Source: Sphaerisporangium viridialbum (GTDB lineage Bacteria; Actinomycetota; Actinomycetes; Streptosporangiales; Streptosporangiaceae). Taken from it: a DNA stretch of 64,000 bases. This document shows, in pieces, positions 8,762 through 16,170 of the stretch. The translations under genes were made by a program, and so were the position numbers. The notes under the pieces are model-generated. The model was not told the origin of the DNA and did no database searches. It saw nothing but the letters and a program-made list of their open reading frames with translations. The stretch covers positions 7,688,001-7,752,000 of the forward strand of contig NZ_CP187232.1 of NCBI RefSeq assembly GCF_049674955.1, given 5' to 3'. Positions within the stretch are counted from its first letter, which is position 1. Each line of letters begins with the position of its first letter.

Positions 8762-9498
8762 GCACGGTCCAGAGCGTCGACCGGGCGCTGGACGTGCTGG
8801 AGGCGCTGGCCGACCAGGGCGGCGAGGCGGGCCTGTCCGAGATCGCAGCCCGCACGGGCCTGCCGTACGGCACGATCCACCGGCTGCTGCGGTCGCTGCT
8901 GGCCCGGGGGTACGTCCGGCAGGAGTCCGACCGCCGGTACGCCCTGGGCAGCGCCCTGGTGCGGCTCGGCGGCGCGGCGGAGCGCATGGTGGGCGTGTGG
9001 GCGCAGCCGTACCTGGAGAAGATGGTCGCGCTGTCCGGCGAGACGGCGAACCTCGCCGTGCTGGAGGGCGACTTCGTGGTCTACGTGGCCCAGGCGGCGT
9101 CCCCTCGGAGGCTGCGGATGTTCGCCGAGGTGGGCCGGCGGGTGCTGCCGCACAGCACGGCGGTGGGCAAGGTCCTGCTCGCCGAGCGCGCGGACGCGGC
9201 GGCCATCCTGGCGCGTACGGGCCTGCCGCGCCGCACCGAGCACACGATCACCTCGATCGACGCGATGCTCGCGGAGCTGGAAAGGGTGCGGGAGCAGGGG
9301 TACGCGATGGACTTCGGCGAGGAGGAGCTGGGGGTGCACTGCCTGGCCGTGCCCGTGCGCGACGACGGCAGGATCATCGCCGGCATGTCGATCTCGGGCC
9401 CCGTGGACCGCATCGAGGCCCTCGACCGGGAGGAACTGGCCGAGGGCATGCGCGCGATAGCCACCGCCTTCGGCACCGACGTGGCCCCACCCCGCTGA
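8758..9498 (+). CDS. IclR-family transcriptional regulator
   Basis: This 246-aa protein has an N-terminal winged helix (residues ~3-70, with LSEIAARTGLPYGTIHRLLR) and a GAF-like IclR effector domain containing VLPHSTAVGKVLLA and GVHCLAVPVRD. It is the last gene of the aceB-glcDEF operon, coupled to glcF by ATGA. Members of this family include repressors of glyoxylate/allantoin catabolism in enterobacteria and streptomycetes. Autoregulation through the palindrome before aceB, with glyoxylate or a relative as effector, is a reasonable inference but unproven. The frame extends upstream to 7993 only as overlap with glcF. Confidence 0.93.
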   Translation: MSTVQSVDRALDVLEALADQGGEAGLSEIAARTGLPYGTIHRLLRSLLARGYVRQESDRRYALGSALVRLGGAAERMVGVWAQPYLEKMVALSGETANLAVLEGDFVVYVAQAASPRRLRMFAEVGRRVLPHSTAVGKVLLAERADAAAILARTGLPRRTEHTITSIDAMLAELERVREQGYAMDFGEEELGVHCLAVPVRDDGRIIAGMSISGPVDRIEALDREELAEGMRAIATAFGTDVAPPR

Positions 9499-9562
9499 CC
9501 ACGGCTCCCCGTATCGAGCTGTGGCACCGGCTCCGGTGATCACGCTGACCCCTCTCAGGGGA

Positions 9563-10351
9563 TTAGCCGGTGAAGGACTCGCGGGTGTGCTCGCAGATCG
9601 CGAAGGCTGCGCCCGTGGGGTCGGCCAGGAGGGCCACCCGGCCGTGCGGCATCTCGTACGCGCCGACCAGCACCGAGCCGCCCTCGAGCACGACCTGGGC
9701 TTCGGTGGCGTCACAGTCGGCCACGGTAAAATAGATCTTCCAGTGCGGCGGCACCCGCGCCGCCTCGTACGGCATCCGCAGCCGCCCGCAGACGGGCTCA
9801 CCCGCGATCTTCCACAGGACGTAGTCGTAGTCGACGCCGTCGCCGACCTGTTCCTCCTCGTAGCCGAACAGCGACTCGTAGAACGGGTCCTCCACCTTGG
9901 TGTTCCTGGCGTAGAGCTCGTTCCAGCACATCGCCCCCGGCTCGCCGTACAGGCGCGACCCGAGGTGGGGACCGGCCTGCCAGAGCCCGAAGGTCGCCCC
10001 TTCAGGGTCGACGGCCAGCGCGAAGGCCCCGAAGTCGGGCAACGCCATCGGGAGGATGACGAGTTTGCCGTTGCTGGCCTCGACCTGCACGGCGGAGGCC
10101 TCGGCGTCGGAAGTGGCCAGGTAGACGCGCCAGGCCGCCTCGGTGGACTCAAGACCGACCGCCGGGGGCGTGATCGCGGCGACCGGCTTGTCGTCCACCA
10201 GGCACATCGTGTAGTGCCAGACCTTCGGACCGAGATCCTTGCACGTCCAGCCGAAGATCTTCTCGTAGAACCGGACGGCGGTGGGGAGATCATGCGCGGT
10301 GAGCTCCGGCCAGGACGGAGCCCCGTCGGGGTAGTACGTGCGCTCCGGCAT
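9563..10351 (-). CDS. Two-domain VOC (glyoxalase/bleomycin-resistance fold) protein
   Basis: This 262-aa protein consists of two VOC modules. The first begins PSWPELTAHDLPTAVRFYEKIFGW; the second follows AMCWNELYARNTKVEDPFYESLFGYE and ends VALLADPTGAAFAICEH. It resembles the actinobacterial 27-kDa-antigen/CFP30B family of hydroxylase- or glyoxalase-like proteins, whose substrates are unknown. The ATG at 10351 has GGGGAGA about 6 nt upstream; the frame runs on to 10411 without another good site. It converges with the glycolate operon and stands alone. Confidence 0.85.
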   Translation of the reverse strand: MPERTYYPDGAPSWPELTAHDLPTAVRFYEKIFGWTCKDLGPKVWHYTMCLVDDKPVAAITPPAVGLESTEAAWRVYLATSDAEASAVQVEASNGKLVILPMALPDFGAFALAVDPEGATFGLWQAGPHLGSRLYGEPGAMCWNELYARNTKVEDPFYESLFGYEEEQVGDGVDYDYVLWKIAGEPVCGRLRMPYEAARVPPHWKIYFTVADCDATEAQVVLEGGSVLVGAYEMPHGRVALLADPTGAAFAICEHTRESFTG

Positions 10352-10485
10352 CACCGATCTCCCCAGAAATATGCGATCCCCCCATAACTGCATACTTCCA
10401 CCATCAAGCACCCGGGACTTCGAGAGTCGCCCAAGCTTGCCGATATCTGGACTTATCCGCTCATATCCACCGAAAAGTTGTGGGG

Positions 10486-11436
10486 TCAGGGTGACTGCGG
10501 GGTGATGTTGAGGGAACCGTTCTGCGGCACCGGCACGACCTGCACCTTGCCGTCCTGGATGGCCTTCCAGAGGATGGCTCCCTGCGGCCCGAGGACCCCC
10601 ACCAGGTCCTTGATGGACTCCAGCTCGGTCTTGACCTTGGCGTTGATCTGCTGCTGGGCGAGGTTCTGCTGCTTGGCGGCCTGCTCGGCGGCGAGCGCGT
10701 CGATCAGGCTGCGCGGCGGCTCGGGCTTCTGGATGGTGAGCGCGACGTCACCGCACTCGCCGGTGCCCGCGTAGTTGGGCTGGCAGAAGTAGTCGGCGCC
10801 GGCGGTCTCCTTGATGAACTGCCGGGCGAGCTGGCCGACGCGCTGCTCCCACTGCTGCTTGGCGTTCGGGTCGTTGAACAGCTTCTTCCACTCGAACTCC
10901 TGCGAGGCCGCGTCCATCGCACGGTCGAGCGGCTGCTTGAAGTAGAAGTTGAGCATGCGGCGCCAGCCCTCGGACTCCCTGGCGTCGAAATAGGACCCGT
11001 ACTTCAGCCCGATCTTCTCGTGGAACTGGCGGAGCGTCTCGCACGAGGTGTTGAGGGTGAACGTCGCGGAGCCCGCGACCTGCATCTCGACGTTGTCCTT
11101 GGAGACGATGCTGATGGGCTTGGACTCGGAGTCGCCGGTGCCGGAGAAGTCGAACGTGCGCTGGCCGAAGGGATAGGCGTAGGAGGTGTCGCCCGGGCCG
11201 AGGAAGGTGGCCCCACTGGAGGGGTTGATGCACTTCACGAACTTGATCGCCTCGAACGGGCCACCGGCGTAGTGCAGCCTGACCTCGTCCGGCGCGGTGC
11301 TGACCTTGGTGCAGCCCGTGGCCAGGAACCCGAGGCCCACGATGGCGATGACGGCGAGCAGCAACCCCCTGAGCAGAAGCCGCCTACCACGCCCCCCACC
11401 CGATGCCGAACTGTCAGTGCTCTTACGTGCGCTCAT
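10486..11436 (-). CDS. SPFH/band-7-like lipoprotein or membrane-anchored protein
   Basis: This 316-aa protein has a hydrophobic N-terminal segment (~residues 19-43) ending in LATGC, which may serve as a lipobox (Ala at -3 is less usual) or as a plain anchor. The rest resembles a band-7/SPFH domain: SIVSKDNVEMQVAGSATFTL is the typical stomatin-like strand pattern, and a helical region with LIDALAAEQAAKQQ near the C-terminus suggests a coiled coil. Unlike classical SPFH proteins it has many Cys residues. The ATG at 11436 follows GGGCGG, and a TAGGAT -10 candidate lies at 11475-11480. Function unknown. Confidence 0.75.
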   Translation of the reverse strand: MSARKSTDSSASGGGRGRRLLLRGLLLAVIAIVGLGFLATGCTKVSTAPDEVRLHYAGGPFEAIKFVKCINPSSGATFLGPGDTSYAYPFGQRTFDFSGTGDSESKPISIVSKDNVEMQVAGSATFTLNTSCETLRQFHEKIGLKYGSYFDARESEGWRRMLNFYFKQPLDRAMDAASQEFEWKKLFNDPNAKQQWEQRVGQLARQFIKETAGADYFCQPNYAGTGECGDVALTIQKPEPPRSLIDALAAEQAAKQQNLAQQQINAKVKTELESIKDLVGVLGPQGAILWKAIQDGKVQVVPVPQNGSLNITPQSP

Positions 11437-11497
11437 CTTCGGGCCGCCCTTTACTAGCTCTTTACGGTCGGCCGATCCTAGAACACCCCACTCAAGA

Positions 11498-12418
11498 TCA
11501 TTCGCCCGCGAACGAGCCCCTGTGGATAACGGGAGCAGCGGCCTCCCGCCGGGCGTGCACGCAGACATGATCCGCCGTCCGGCTGATCTGCGTGATACGG
11601 AATCCGGCAAGGACGATCTCGTGACCCAATCCTGTGGACGAAGACGGACTCATGTGCGGGAGATAGGCGACGACGTAGTCGATCAGTCCCTCGGATAAGA
11701 GGGGCTCGGTAAGACCCGCACCTCCATCGATGAGCAGCGATCGCACCCCGCCCGCGTACAGCGACCGAAGCGCCGTGTCGCCGTCGCCATGGATTCGGGA
11801 AGGAATATTGATCATGCCAGCCCCATGACCGCCGAGGATGCCCTCTTCAAGGCGACCGTCGGCGTGCAGCACGGCGTCGACGCCCTTTCGGAGCTCCATG
11901 ACACCGGGCATCCGATCAAGCGCGGACGCGGGTCCGGCGACATCTGCGATATATGACCAGGTGATGGTCGGCCTGCCCGTCCTGAGGGCGGAAAGCCACG
12001 GGCCGAGCACAAGCTCGGCCTCATCTGCCAGCACACCGACCTCGACCTCGACCCCGGCATTTCGCAGGGCCGCCACGCCGCCCTCGCCGCGCGAGGTCGG
12101 ATCGACAAGTGCGACGACGACACGGACGATTCCCGCGTCGATGAGCAACTGCCTGCATGCCGGGGCGCGGCCCACATGGTTGCAGGGCTCCAACGTGACG
12201 ATCGCCGTAGCCCCGATGGCAGTGCCACCGGCCGCGCAAAGTGCGTTGCCTTCCGCGTGGGCCTCGCCTTTCCGGTGATGGTAGCCCTCTCCGAGGATGC
12301 GGCCCTGCCCGTCCAGGACGACGCAGCCCACCGGCGGATTGGGGCTGGTCGTACCGAGGCCGTGGGCTGACAGGGCGATGGCATGCCGCATCGCCTGAAT
12401 CTCGACTTGGGAGGCCAT
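11498..12418 (-). CDS. RibD-like deaminase with degenerate reductase domain
   Basis: This 306-aa protein has an N-terminal cytidine-deaminase-fold domain with an intact zinc site: HAEGNAL gives the His and catalytic Glu, and LEPCNHVGRAPAC gives the two Cys. It matches the RibD deaminase that acts on diaminohydroxyphosphoribosylamino-pyrimidine. The C-terminal half aligns in outline with the RibD reductase (RPTITWSYIADVAG..., GGVRSLLIDGGAGLTEPLL), but the usual SLDGR block is replaced and the domain looks reduced. No other riboflavin genes are nearby. Its start overlaps the stop of the XRE regulator (ATGA), so they are co-expressed. It may be a RibD paralogue recruited to another pathway. A chance DnaA-box-like nonamer lies near the 3' end. 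Confidence 0.8.
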   Translation of the reverse strand: MASQVEIQAMRHAIALSAHGLGTTSPNPPVGCVVLDGQGRILGEGYHHRKGEAHAEGNALCAAGGTAIGATAIVTLEPCNHVGRAPACRQLLIDAGIVRVVVALVDPTSRGEGGVAALRNAGVEVEVGVLADEAELVLGPWLSALRTGRPTITWSYIADVAGPASALDRMPGVMELRKGVDAVLHADGRLEEGILGGHGAGMINIPSRIHGDGDTALRSLYAGGVRSLLIDGGAGLTEPLLSEGLIDYVVAYLPHMSPSSSTGLGHEIVLAGFRITQISRTADHVCVHARREAAAPVIHRGSFAGE

Positions 12419-13656
12419 CAGACGGCGGGAATGCCGGCCAGGGCCGTACGAAGGGCGGCGACGGCGGGAAGTGTCTCATGCGCATCCAGCGACGAGCCGA
12501 CTGACTTGATCATGTAGAGGATCCTGGACGAACCCGCCCCCAGAGCGATCTCCAAGGCCTCCCCGGCCACGGTCGCCGCCTGCTCCGGCTCCCGCTCGGC
12601 GGCGTACGCGGCGGCCATTCCGGCCAGGGCCATGGCCCGGTCGCGGCGGTACACAGGCGACAGCACGGGCAGCGCGGCCTCGTAGGCGGAGAGTGAACGG
12701 GACGACTGATCAAGCATCAGCCAGCAGCGGGCGCGCTGGATCTCGACGTACGCGGTCGAACAGAAGGAGCCATGCCCGCCTCGCGCGTCGCCATCGTCAC
12801 GGACCGACGCCGCCCACATCTGCGCTTCATCCAGCAACGCGTGACACCGCCTCTCATCACGGTCCAGCGCATGGCCTTGGGCTTCCTGCTGAAGGATGGC
12901 TGCTCTCATCGGATCGGGAAGCACATCGGCTTTCCGACGTGCGGCGTTGGCCAGGCCGATCACCTCTCCTGCGGCTCCTGCGGCGCGTTCCACCGTCGCC
13001 TGCTGGCTTCGGCGGAACATCGTCCATGCGAGCATCAACTGATCATCGCTTTCGTGCGCCCATACCATCGCGCGGTCGGTCCAATATCTCGCCTGGGGCA
13101 GGTCCCCCGCGTCTTCATGAAGCCACGCCGCCGACTCCGCGTACTGAGCCGCCAGCCTGAGCACGTCTAGCCGACTGCCTTCACGAGCCGACCTCAAAAG
13201 CGCCTCCAGGAGCGCTATCTGCTCGCGCACAGCGGTCAGGGTGTGGCGTGGACCGAGGAGGTTGTCCCTCTTGACCAAAAGGTGCCACTGGTCGCGTAGG
13301 TGCTCTAGAAGCTCCGCGACCTGCCCGCGAGAAAGCGTCTCCAGACGTTCGATGGCCGGGCTCGGTTCCGCCTGGATCGGGGTGGTTCCCCGTGATGGAT
13401 CACCACCGAACAGGTCGGCCTCCGCGGTATCGAAGACCCGGCAGTAGAGCACGCGGTAGGGATCGCGCAGGATGTGATCACCTCTCTCCCATCCCCGGAT
13501 CATCCGTACCAGCGACTCCGGTGAGGCGAGATGAGCACGGGTGCGGGGGTCGGCCGCTTCACGCAGTCGCCTGGCCATCTCCTTCTGACTCCAGCACCTG
13601 TCACGCCGTTCCGCTCTCATCCGCGCGGCCCACGCGGGTGGTTCATCAGCGACCAT
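12418..13656 (-). CDS. XRE-family regulator with helical-repeat C-terminus
   Basis: This 412-aa protein has an N-terminal helix-turn-helix (~residues 12-62: CWSQKEMARRLREAADP, then SLVRMIRGWERGDHILRD). A long all-helical region follows (SRLDVLRLAAQYAESAAWL, ARYWTDRAMVWAHESDDQLM), typical of TPR-like sensor domains in actinobacterial XRE proteins. The ATG at 13656 has AAAGGTG 6 nt upstream; a frame running to 14586 overlaps the divergent genes and is rejected. It is coupled to the RibD-like deaminase downstream and divergent from two small unknown proteins, with a 181-bp shared promoter region. The signal sensed is unknown. Confidence 0.85.
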   Translation of the reverse strand: MVADEPPAWAARMRAERRDRCWSQKEMARRLREAADPRTRAHLASPESLVRMIRGWERGDHILRDPYRVLYCRVFDTAEADLFGGDPSRGTTPIQAEPSPAIERLETLSRGQVAELLEHLRDQWHLLVKRDNLLGPRHTLTAVREQIALLEALLRSAREGSRLDVLRLAAQYAESAAWLHEDAGDLPQARYWTDRAMVWAHESDDQLMLAWTMFRRSQQATVERAAGAAGEVIGLANAARRKADVLPDPMRAAILQQEAQGHALDRDERRCHALLDEAQMWAASVRDDGDARGGHGSFCSTAYVEIQRARCWLMLDQSSRSLSAYEAALPVLSPVYRRDRAMALAGMAAAYAAEREPEQAATVAGEALEIALGAGSSRILYMIKSVGSSLDAHETLPAVAALRTALAGIPAV

Positions 13657-13837
13657 CAGCGCACCTTTCGACCGACCGCACAAGGGGACACCCTCGGGTT
13701 GTCTCCCAGTGTCCTCCCGAACCCTCTGTCCGCACATGGTTTCGGAGCGTTGTGATGGGACCTGACGCCGTGAAGGCGGGACCCGCAGGCGCTGTCGACG
13801 CCGTACGGGTCCCTTGATCAGGAAGCAGGTCCTGACC

Positions 13838-14182
13838 ATGAGCAAGGGTAGAACCGGCCGGATCCGCTCGGAGACCGACGTGGCACATCCGTCCTTTGCC
13901 GGGAACCGTCCGGGGCGGCACAGGGTCGGCGCGTGGACCGGCCGGGTCGATCGCCGGCGCTGGGACCTGGCGAAGCGGGCGGCAGCCGACCAGCTCGACC
14001 AGATGGAGCCCGCCTGGCATGTGATGTACGGCCTGGGCGGCCGCAGGTTCGTCGCCATGGCGATCTGGCACGCTCCCCGACCGCTCAGGGTCGAGGCGTC
14101 CACCCTGGACGAGCTGCGCGAGCTGATGCGCGAGGCCGAACTCGGAGCCATGGCCCTGCTGGTCGGTATGGGCGCCTCATGA
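13838..14182 (+). CDS. Small hypothetical protein, first of a coupled pair
   Basis: This 114-aa protein has a basic N-terminal half, a helical stretch (RRRWDLAKRAAADQLDQ), then PAWHVMYGLGGRRFVAMAIW and a C-terminal STLDELRELMREAEL helix. There is no signal peptide or transmembrane segment, and I do not recognise a named family. I chose the ATG at 13838 with an upstream AGCAGG; a TTG at 13814 would add 8 residues. The stop overlaps the next gene's start (ATGA). The order of elements (helix, PAWxV, aromatic strand, helix) resembles the neighbouring protein, so the two may be distant paralogues. Divergent from an XRE regulator that probably controls them. Confidence 0.65.
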   Translation: MSKGRTGRIRSETDVAHPSFAGNRPGRHRVGAWTGRVDRRRWDLAKRAAADQLDQMEPAWHVMYGLGGRRFVAMAIWHAPRPLRVEASTLDELRELMREAELGAMALLVGMGAS

Positions 14183-14616
14183 CCGCTCCCGGCAGACATG
14201 CCCGCGAGCCGGACCGGTCCGACGTCGAGTTGCCCGATCCGTACGGCTTCCCGGTCACTGGAGGGATCGGCATAGGGGGCTTCATGCCGGCTCGCGGCGG
14301 ACCCGTGCCACCGCCCCCGGTGCCCGAAGTGGTGAGCACGCTCATCGAACGGCAGATCGCCGCGCTCAACCAGACCTACCCGGCGTGGCGGATCACGCGG
14401 GTGAAGCGCGCGGACGGCACCCCTGGCGGATGGTGGGCCACTCGGCACGCCAGCCTCACAGACGACCAGCGCGCTTCCGGCCTGGTGCCGAGCATCGCGA
14501 GAGGCGACGTCGTGGCGCTGGTGATGGAACTCGCCGTACAGGACGAGATCGCTCATCAGAACGGCTACGCGACAGGTAGCACGCATCGGGTCACCATCGT
14601 GGAGAGCCCCTCCTAG
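14179..14616 (+). CDS. Small hypothetical protein, second of a coupled pair
   Basis: This 145-aa soluble protein has a Gly/Pro-rich first third (GGIGIGGFMPARGGPVPPPP). A compact domain follows: LIERQIAALNQTYPAWRI, GGWWATRHASLTDDQRASGL and ARGDVVALVMELAVQDEIA. I know no function. The domain resembles the upstream partner in layout (helix, PAWRI, a tryptophan-rich strand, C-terminal helix). Translation is ATGA-coupled to the partner. The pair faces away from the XRE/RibD-like genes, suggesting one regulatory unit. Confidence 0.65.
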   Translation: MTAPGRHAREPDRSDVELPDPYGFPVTGGIGIGGFMPARGGPVPPPPVPEVVSTLIERQIAALNQTYPAWRITRVKRADGTPGGWWATRHASLTDDQRASGLVPSIARGDVVALVMELAVQDEIAHQNGYATGSTHRVTIVESPS

Positions 14617-14697
14617 ACGCGCGGCGGGCCTGAGCCAGGGGTGGCGGGGCCCGCCGCGTCAACCACCCATAAGGCACGACAATCATCAGAAGGAACC

Positions 14698-14790
14698 TGC
14701 GGGAGTCGCAAAACCTCCTTCCACCCACCCCTCACCCACGTGACGGGTGATCCACTTGAAGCCCACCCAGACCGGTGACCTCCAAAGGCG
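14698..14790 (+). repeat. Dispersed intergenic element, copy A
   Basis: It shares TGCGGGAGTCG (14698), ACGGGTGATCC (14743) and GCCCACCCA (14761) with copies at 42896 and, for the latter two blocks, 43163. The spacing between the last two blocks is 18 bp in every copy. A degenerate ~31-bp array follows it. Confidence 0.7.
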
Positions 14791-14840
14791 GGCAGATGGG
14801 GCGCTACCCGCCGAAGGGTGGGAGCAGCGCCCACACCGCA

Positions 14841-14990
14841 CACGCTGGCGTCGCCCTCACTTTTAGCCGCACACGCTGGCATCGCCCCCACTTTTAGCCG
14901 CACGCCCTGGCATCACCCCCACTTTTAGCCGCACACCCTGGCATCACCCCACTTTTAGCCGCACACGCTGGCATCACCCCCACCTTTATG
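14841..14990 (+). repeat. 31-bp tandem repeat array upstream of the NUDIX gene
   Basis: The core ACTTTTAGCCGCAC recurs at 14859, 14890, 14921 and 14951, each followed by a CTGGCATC-type block and a C-run. Partial units flank it. Units are almost identical with no unique spacers, so this is a minisatellite and not a CRISPR array. Confidence 0.85.
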
Positions 14991-15092
14991 CGGTTCCCGC
15001 GTGGCATCGTCTCCAGAACGACGGCTCCCGCCTGACCTGCGACCGTCACCCACGGGATCCACGCCGTCTTCTGCAGGCTGGATCATGACCGG

Positions 15093-15098
15093 TAGGGT
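15093..15098 (+). promoter_or_regulatory. Candidate -10 element for leaderless NUDIX mRNA
   Basis: TAGGGT ends 8 nt before the ATG at 15107 and no Shine-Dalgarno sequence is visible, suggesting transcription starts at or next to the start codon. No clear -35 is seen. Confidence 0.35.
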
Positions 15099-15106
15099 TC
15101 CCGTAC

Positions 15107-15862
15107 ATGTCGGAGATCGCGCCCAACGCGTCAGCCTGTGTCACCAGAGGTGGCCGGCCCGCCTTCGTGGTGAATGTCGAGGTCCTCCTGCACCGAGACG
15201 GCCGCTTGTTGCTCATCAGGCGCGGCGAGCAGGAGGATCACGCGCCCGGCGTGCTCAGTGGAGTCGGCGGCAAGGTGGAGGTCGATGGGGCAGCGGACAA
15301 TGTGCTCGAGGAGACCGCTCGCCGGGAGGTCGCGGAGGAGATCGGCGTCGACCTCACCAGGGTCGAGCTCACCTACGCGGAGAGCGCCTTCTTCGTCACC
15401 GACGACGGCGACCCGGTGATCAACGTGGTGTTCTCGGCTCCGATGCCGCCCGACGCGATGCCCTTCCCCACGTCGCCCGACGAGGTGGCCGCTCTCGCGT
15501 GGCTCACCGTCGCCGAAGCCGAGGCCGACCCGAACTGCCCACCCTGGACCCTACGAGGCTCCGCCACGCGGCGTCAAGGTAACCCTGGAGAACACAGGGG
15601 CTTCGCTGTTTCTGGAGGCGGCCACATCTTCCAGGCGGGATCCGCGCGCCCAGGTCCCACACAGGGATTGATCGAGCTGGTGCCAGATGGCTTTGTCCAC
15701 TGTCTGTTCCTTGCGAACCGTCCAGACGAACGAAGCCAACGGGCTGGGCGCACACGCACGCGGAAGCCGGCCCAACGCGGCGTACATAGAGGTCAGCGCA
15801 CCAGAACTGGCGGCAGGCGCCGGGCCGGCGGCGAGGCACGAGCCCAGGCCGTACACCGGTAG
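15107..15862 (+). CDS. NUDIX hydrolase with aberrant C-terminal tail
   Basis: The first ~150 residues form a NUDIX domain: VLLHRDGRLLLIRRGEQ, then the Nudix box GVGGKVEVDG....EETARREVAEEIGVD, the strand VINVVFSAPM, and ALAWLTVAEAEADPNCPPWT, where homologues usually finish within ~15 residues. Here the frame continues about 100 residues as Arg/Gly-rich sequence with no domain character. An alternative frame at the PPWT point reads TRLRHAASR and stops at 15582, giving a normal-looking end. A one-base indel near 15550 probably removed the natural stop. The catalytic domain is intact, so activity may persist. The substrate (a nucleoside diphosphate derivative) is undefined. Confidence 0.75.
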   Translation: MSEIAPNASACVTRGGRPAFVVNVEVLLHRDGRLLLIRRGEQEDHAPGVLSGVGGKVEVDGAADNVLEETARREVAEEIGVDLTRVELTYAESAFFVTDDGDPVINVVFSAPMPPDAMPFPTSPDEVAALAWLTVAEAEADPNCPPWTLRGSATRRQGNPGEHRGFAVSGGGHIFQAGSARPGPTQGLIELVPDGFVHCLFLANRPDERSQRAGRTRTRKPAQRGVHRGQRTRTGGRRRAGGEARAQAVHR

Positions 15863-15995
15863 TCCATGGCCCGGGTGGGAAACAACCTCTTGCCCCGTCA
15901 CGGGGGTGCCGGGAGGGCCCATCACTCCCATCGATCACGACCCCAGACAACAAAGCCACTCTCTTCCGCGTTCTTGATCGAACTGAAGAGACCCC
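15863..15995. other. Short region without recognisable gene
   Basis: Between the extended NUDIX frame and the pseudogene fragment I see no coding signature on either strand. Together with the tail of the NUDIX frame it looks like eroded sequence. A GTTCTTGATCG stretch near 15970 also occurs at the end of the gene at 17186. Confidence 0.4.
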
Positions 15996-16130
15996 TCAGG
16001 CGTTCCTGACCATGGCGATGGGGTGGTCGTCGGAGCAGTGGATCCCGATCTCGGTCCGGACGTCCTGGCCCGCGAAGACCGTGGACCAGCACCTCTGGAC
16101 ACGACTCAGGGAATCGTTTCGGTGCACTGA
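15996..16130 (-). pseudogene. Fragment of a paralogue of the 17186-17794 protein
   Basis: On the minus strand this encodes a C-terminus ending FAGQDVRTEIGIHCSDDHPI, which closely matches FEGGDARTEIEIHCSADHPI at the end of the gene at 17186-17794. DNA identity over about 64 bp is clear by eye (roughly 10 mismatches). The signal anchor, serine-rich linker and first half of the domain are missing, and sequence upstream is unrelated. It looks like a truncated duplicate or recombination remnant. Confidence 0.7.
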
Positions 16131-16170
16131 CTTTCCGGACCCAGGTGACGATGGCAACGACGCCGAGGGG

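Larger units (their letters stand above)
14617..15106. other. 490-bp intergenic region made mainly of repeats
   Basis: No credible gene was found. The first 80 bp are unremarkable. From 14698 it carries a copy of an intergenic element also present near 42.9 and 43.1 kb, followed by a 31-bp tandem array (14841-14990). Roughly 115 bp of unique sequence then lead to the NUDIX start. Minus-strand frames across the array simply encode the repeat. Confidence 0.7.

Noticed and set aside
9541..9561. Terminator after the IclR gene (CCCCT-CTC-AGGGG)
   Set aside because: Only a 5-bp stem and 3-nt loop; too weak to assert.
11519..11529. DnaA box (TGTGGATAA) suggesting a replication origin
   Set aside because: Single box inside the end of a coding gene; no cluster of boxes, no dnaA, dnaN or gyr genes.
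14613..14903. Minus-strand ORF running through the 31-bp array
   Set aside because: It merely translates the repeat (GAMPACAAK-like units) and has no ribosome site.
14841..14990. Possible CRISPR array
   Set aside because: Units are head-to-tail with no unique spacers, and no cas genes are in the window.
15504..15959. Minus-strand ORFs over the NUDIX tail region
   Set aside because: Low-complexity translation, no family motif and no ribosome site.
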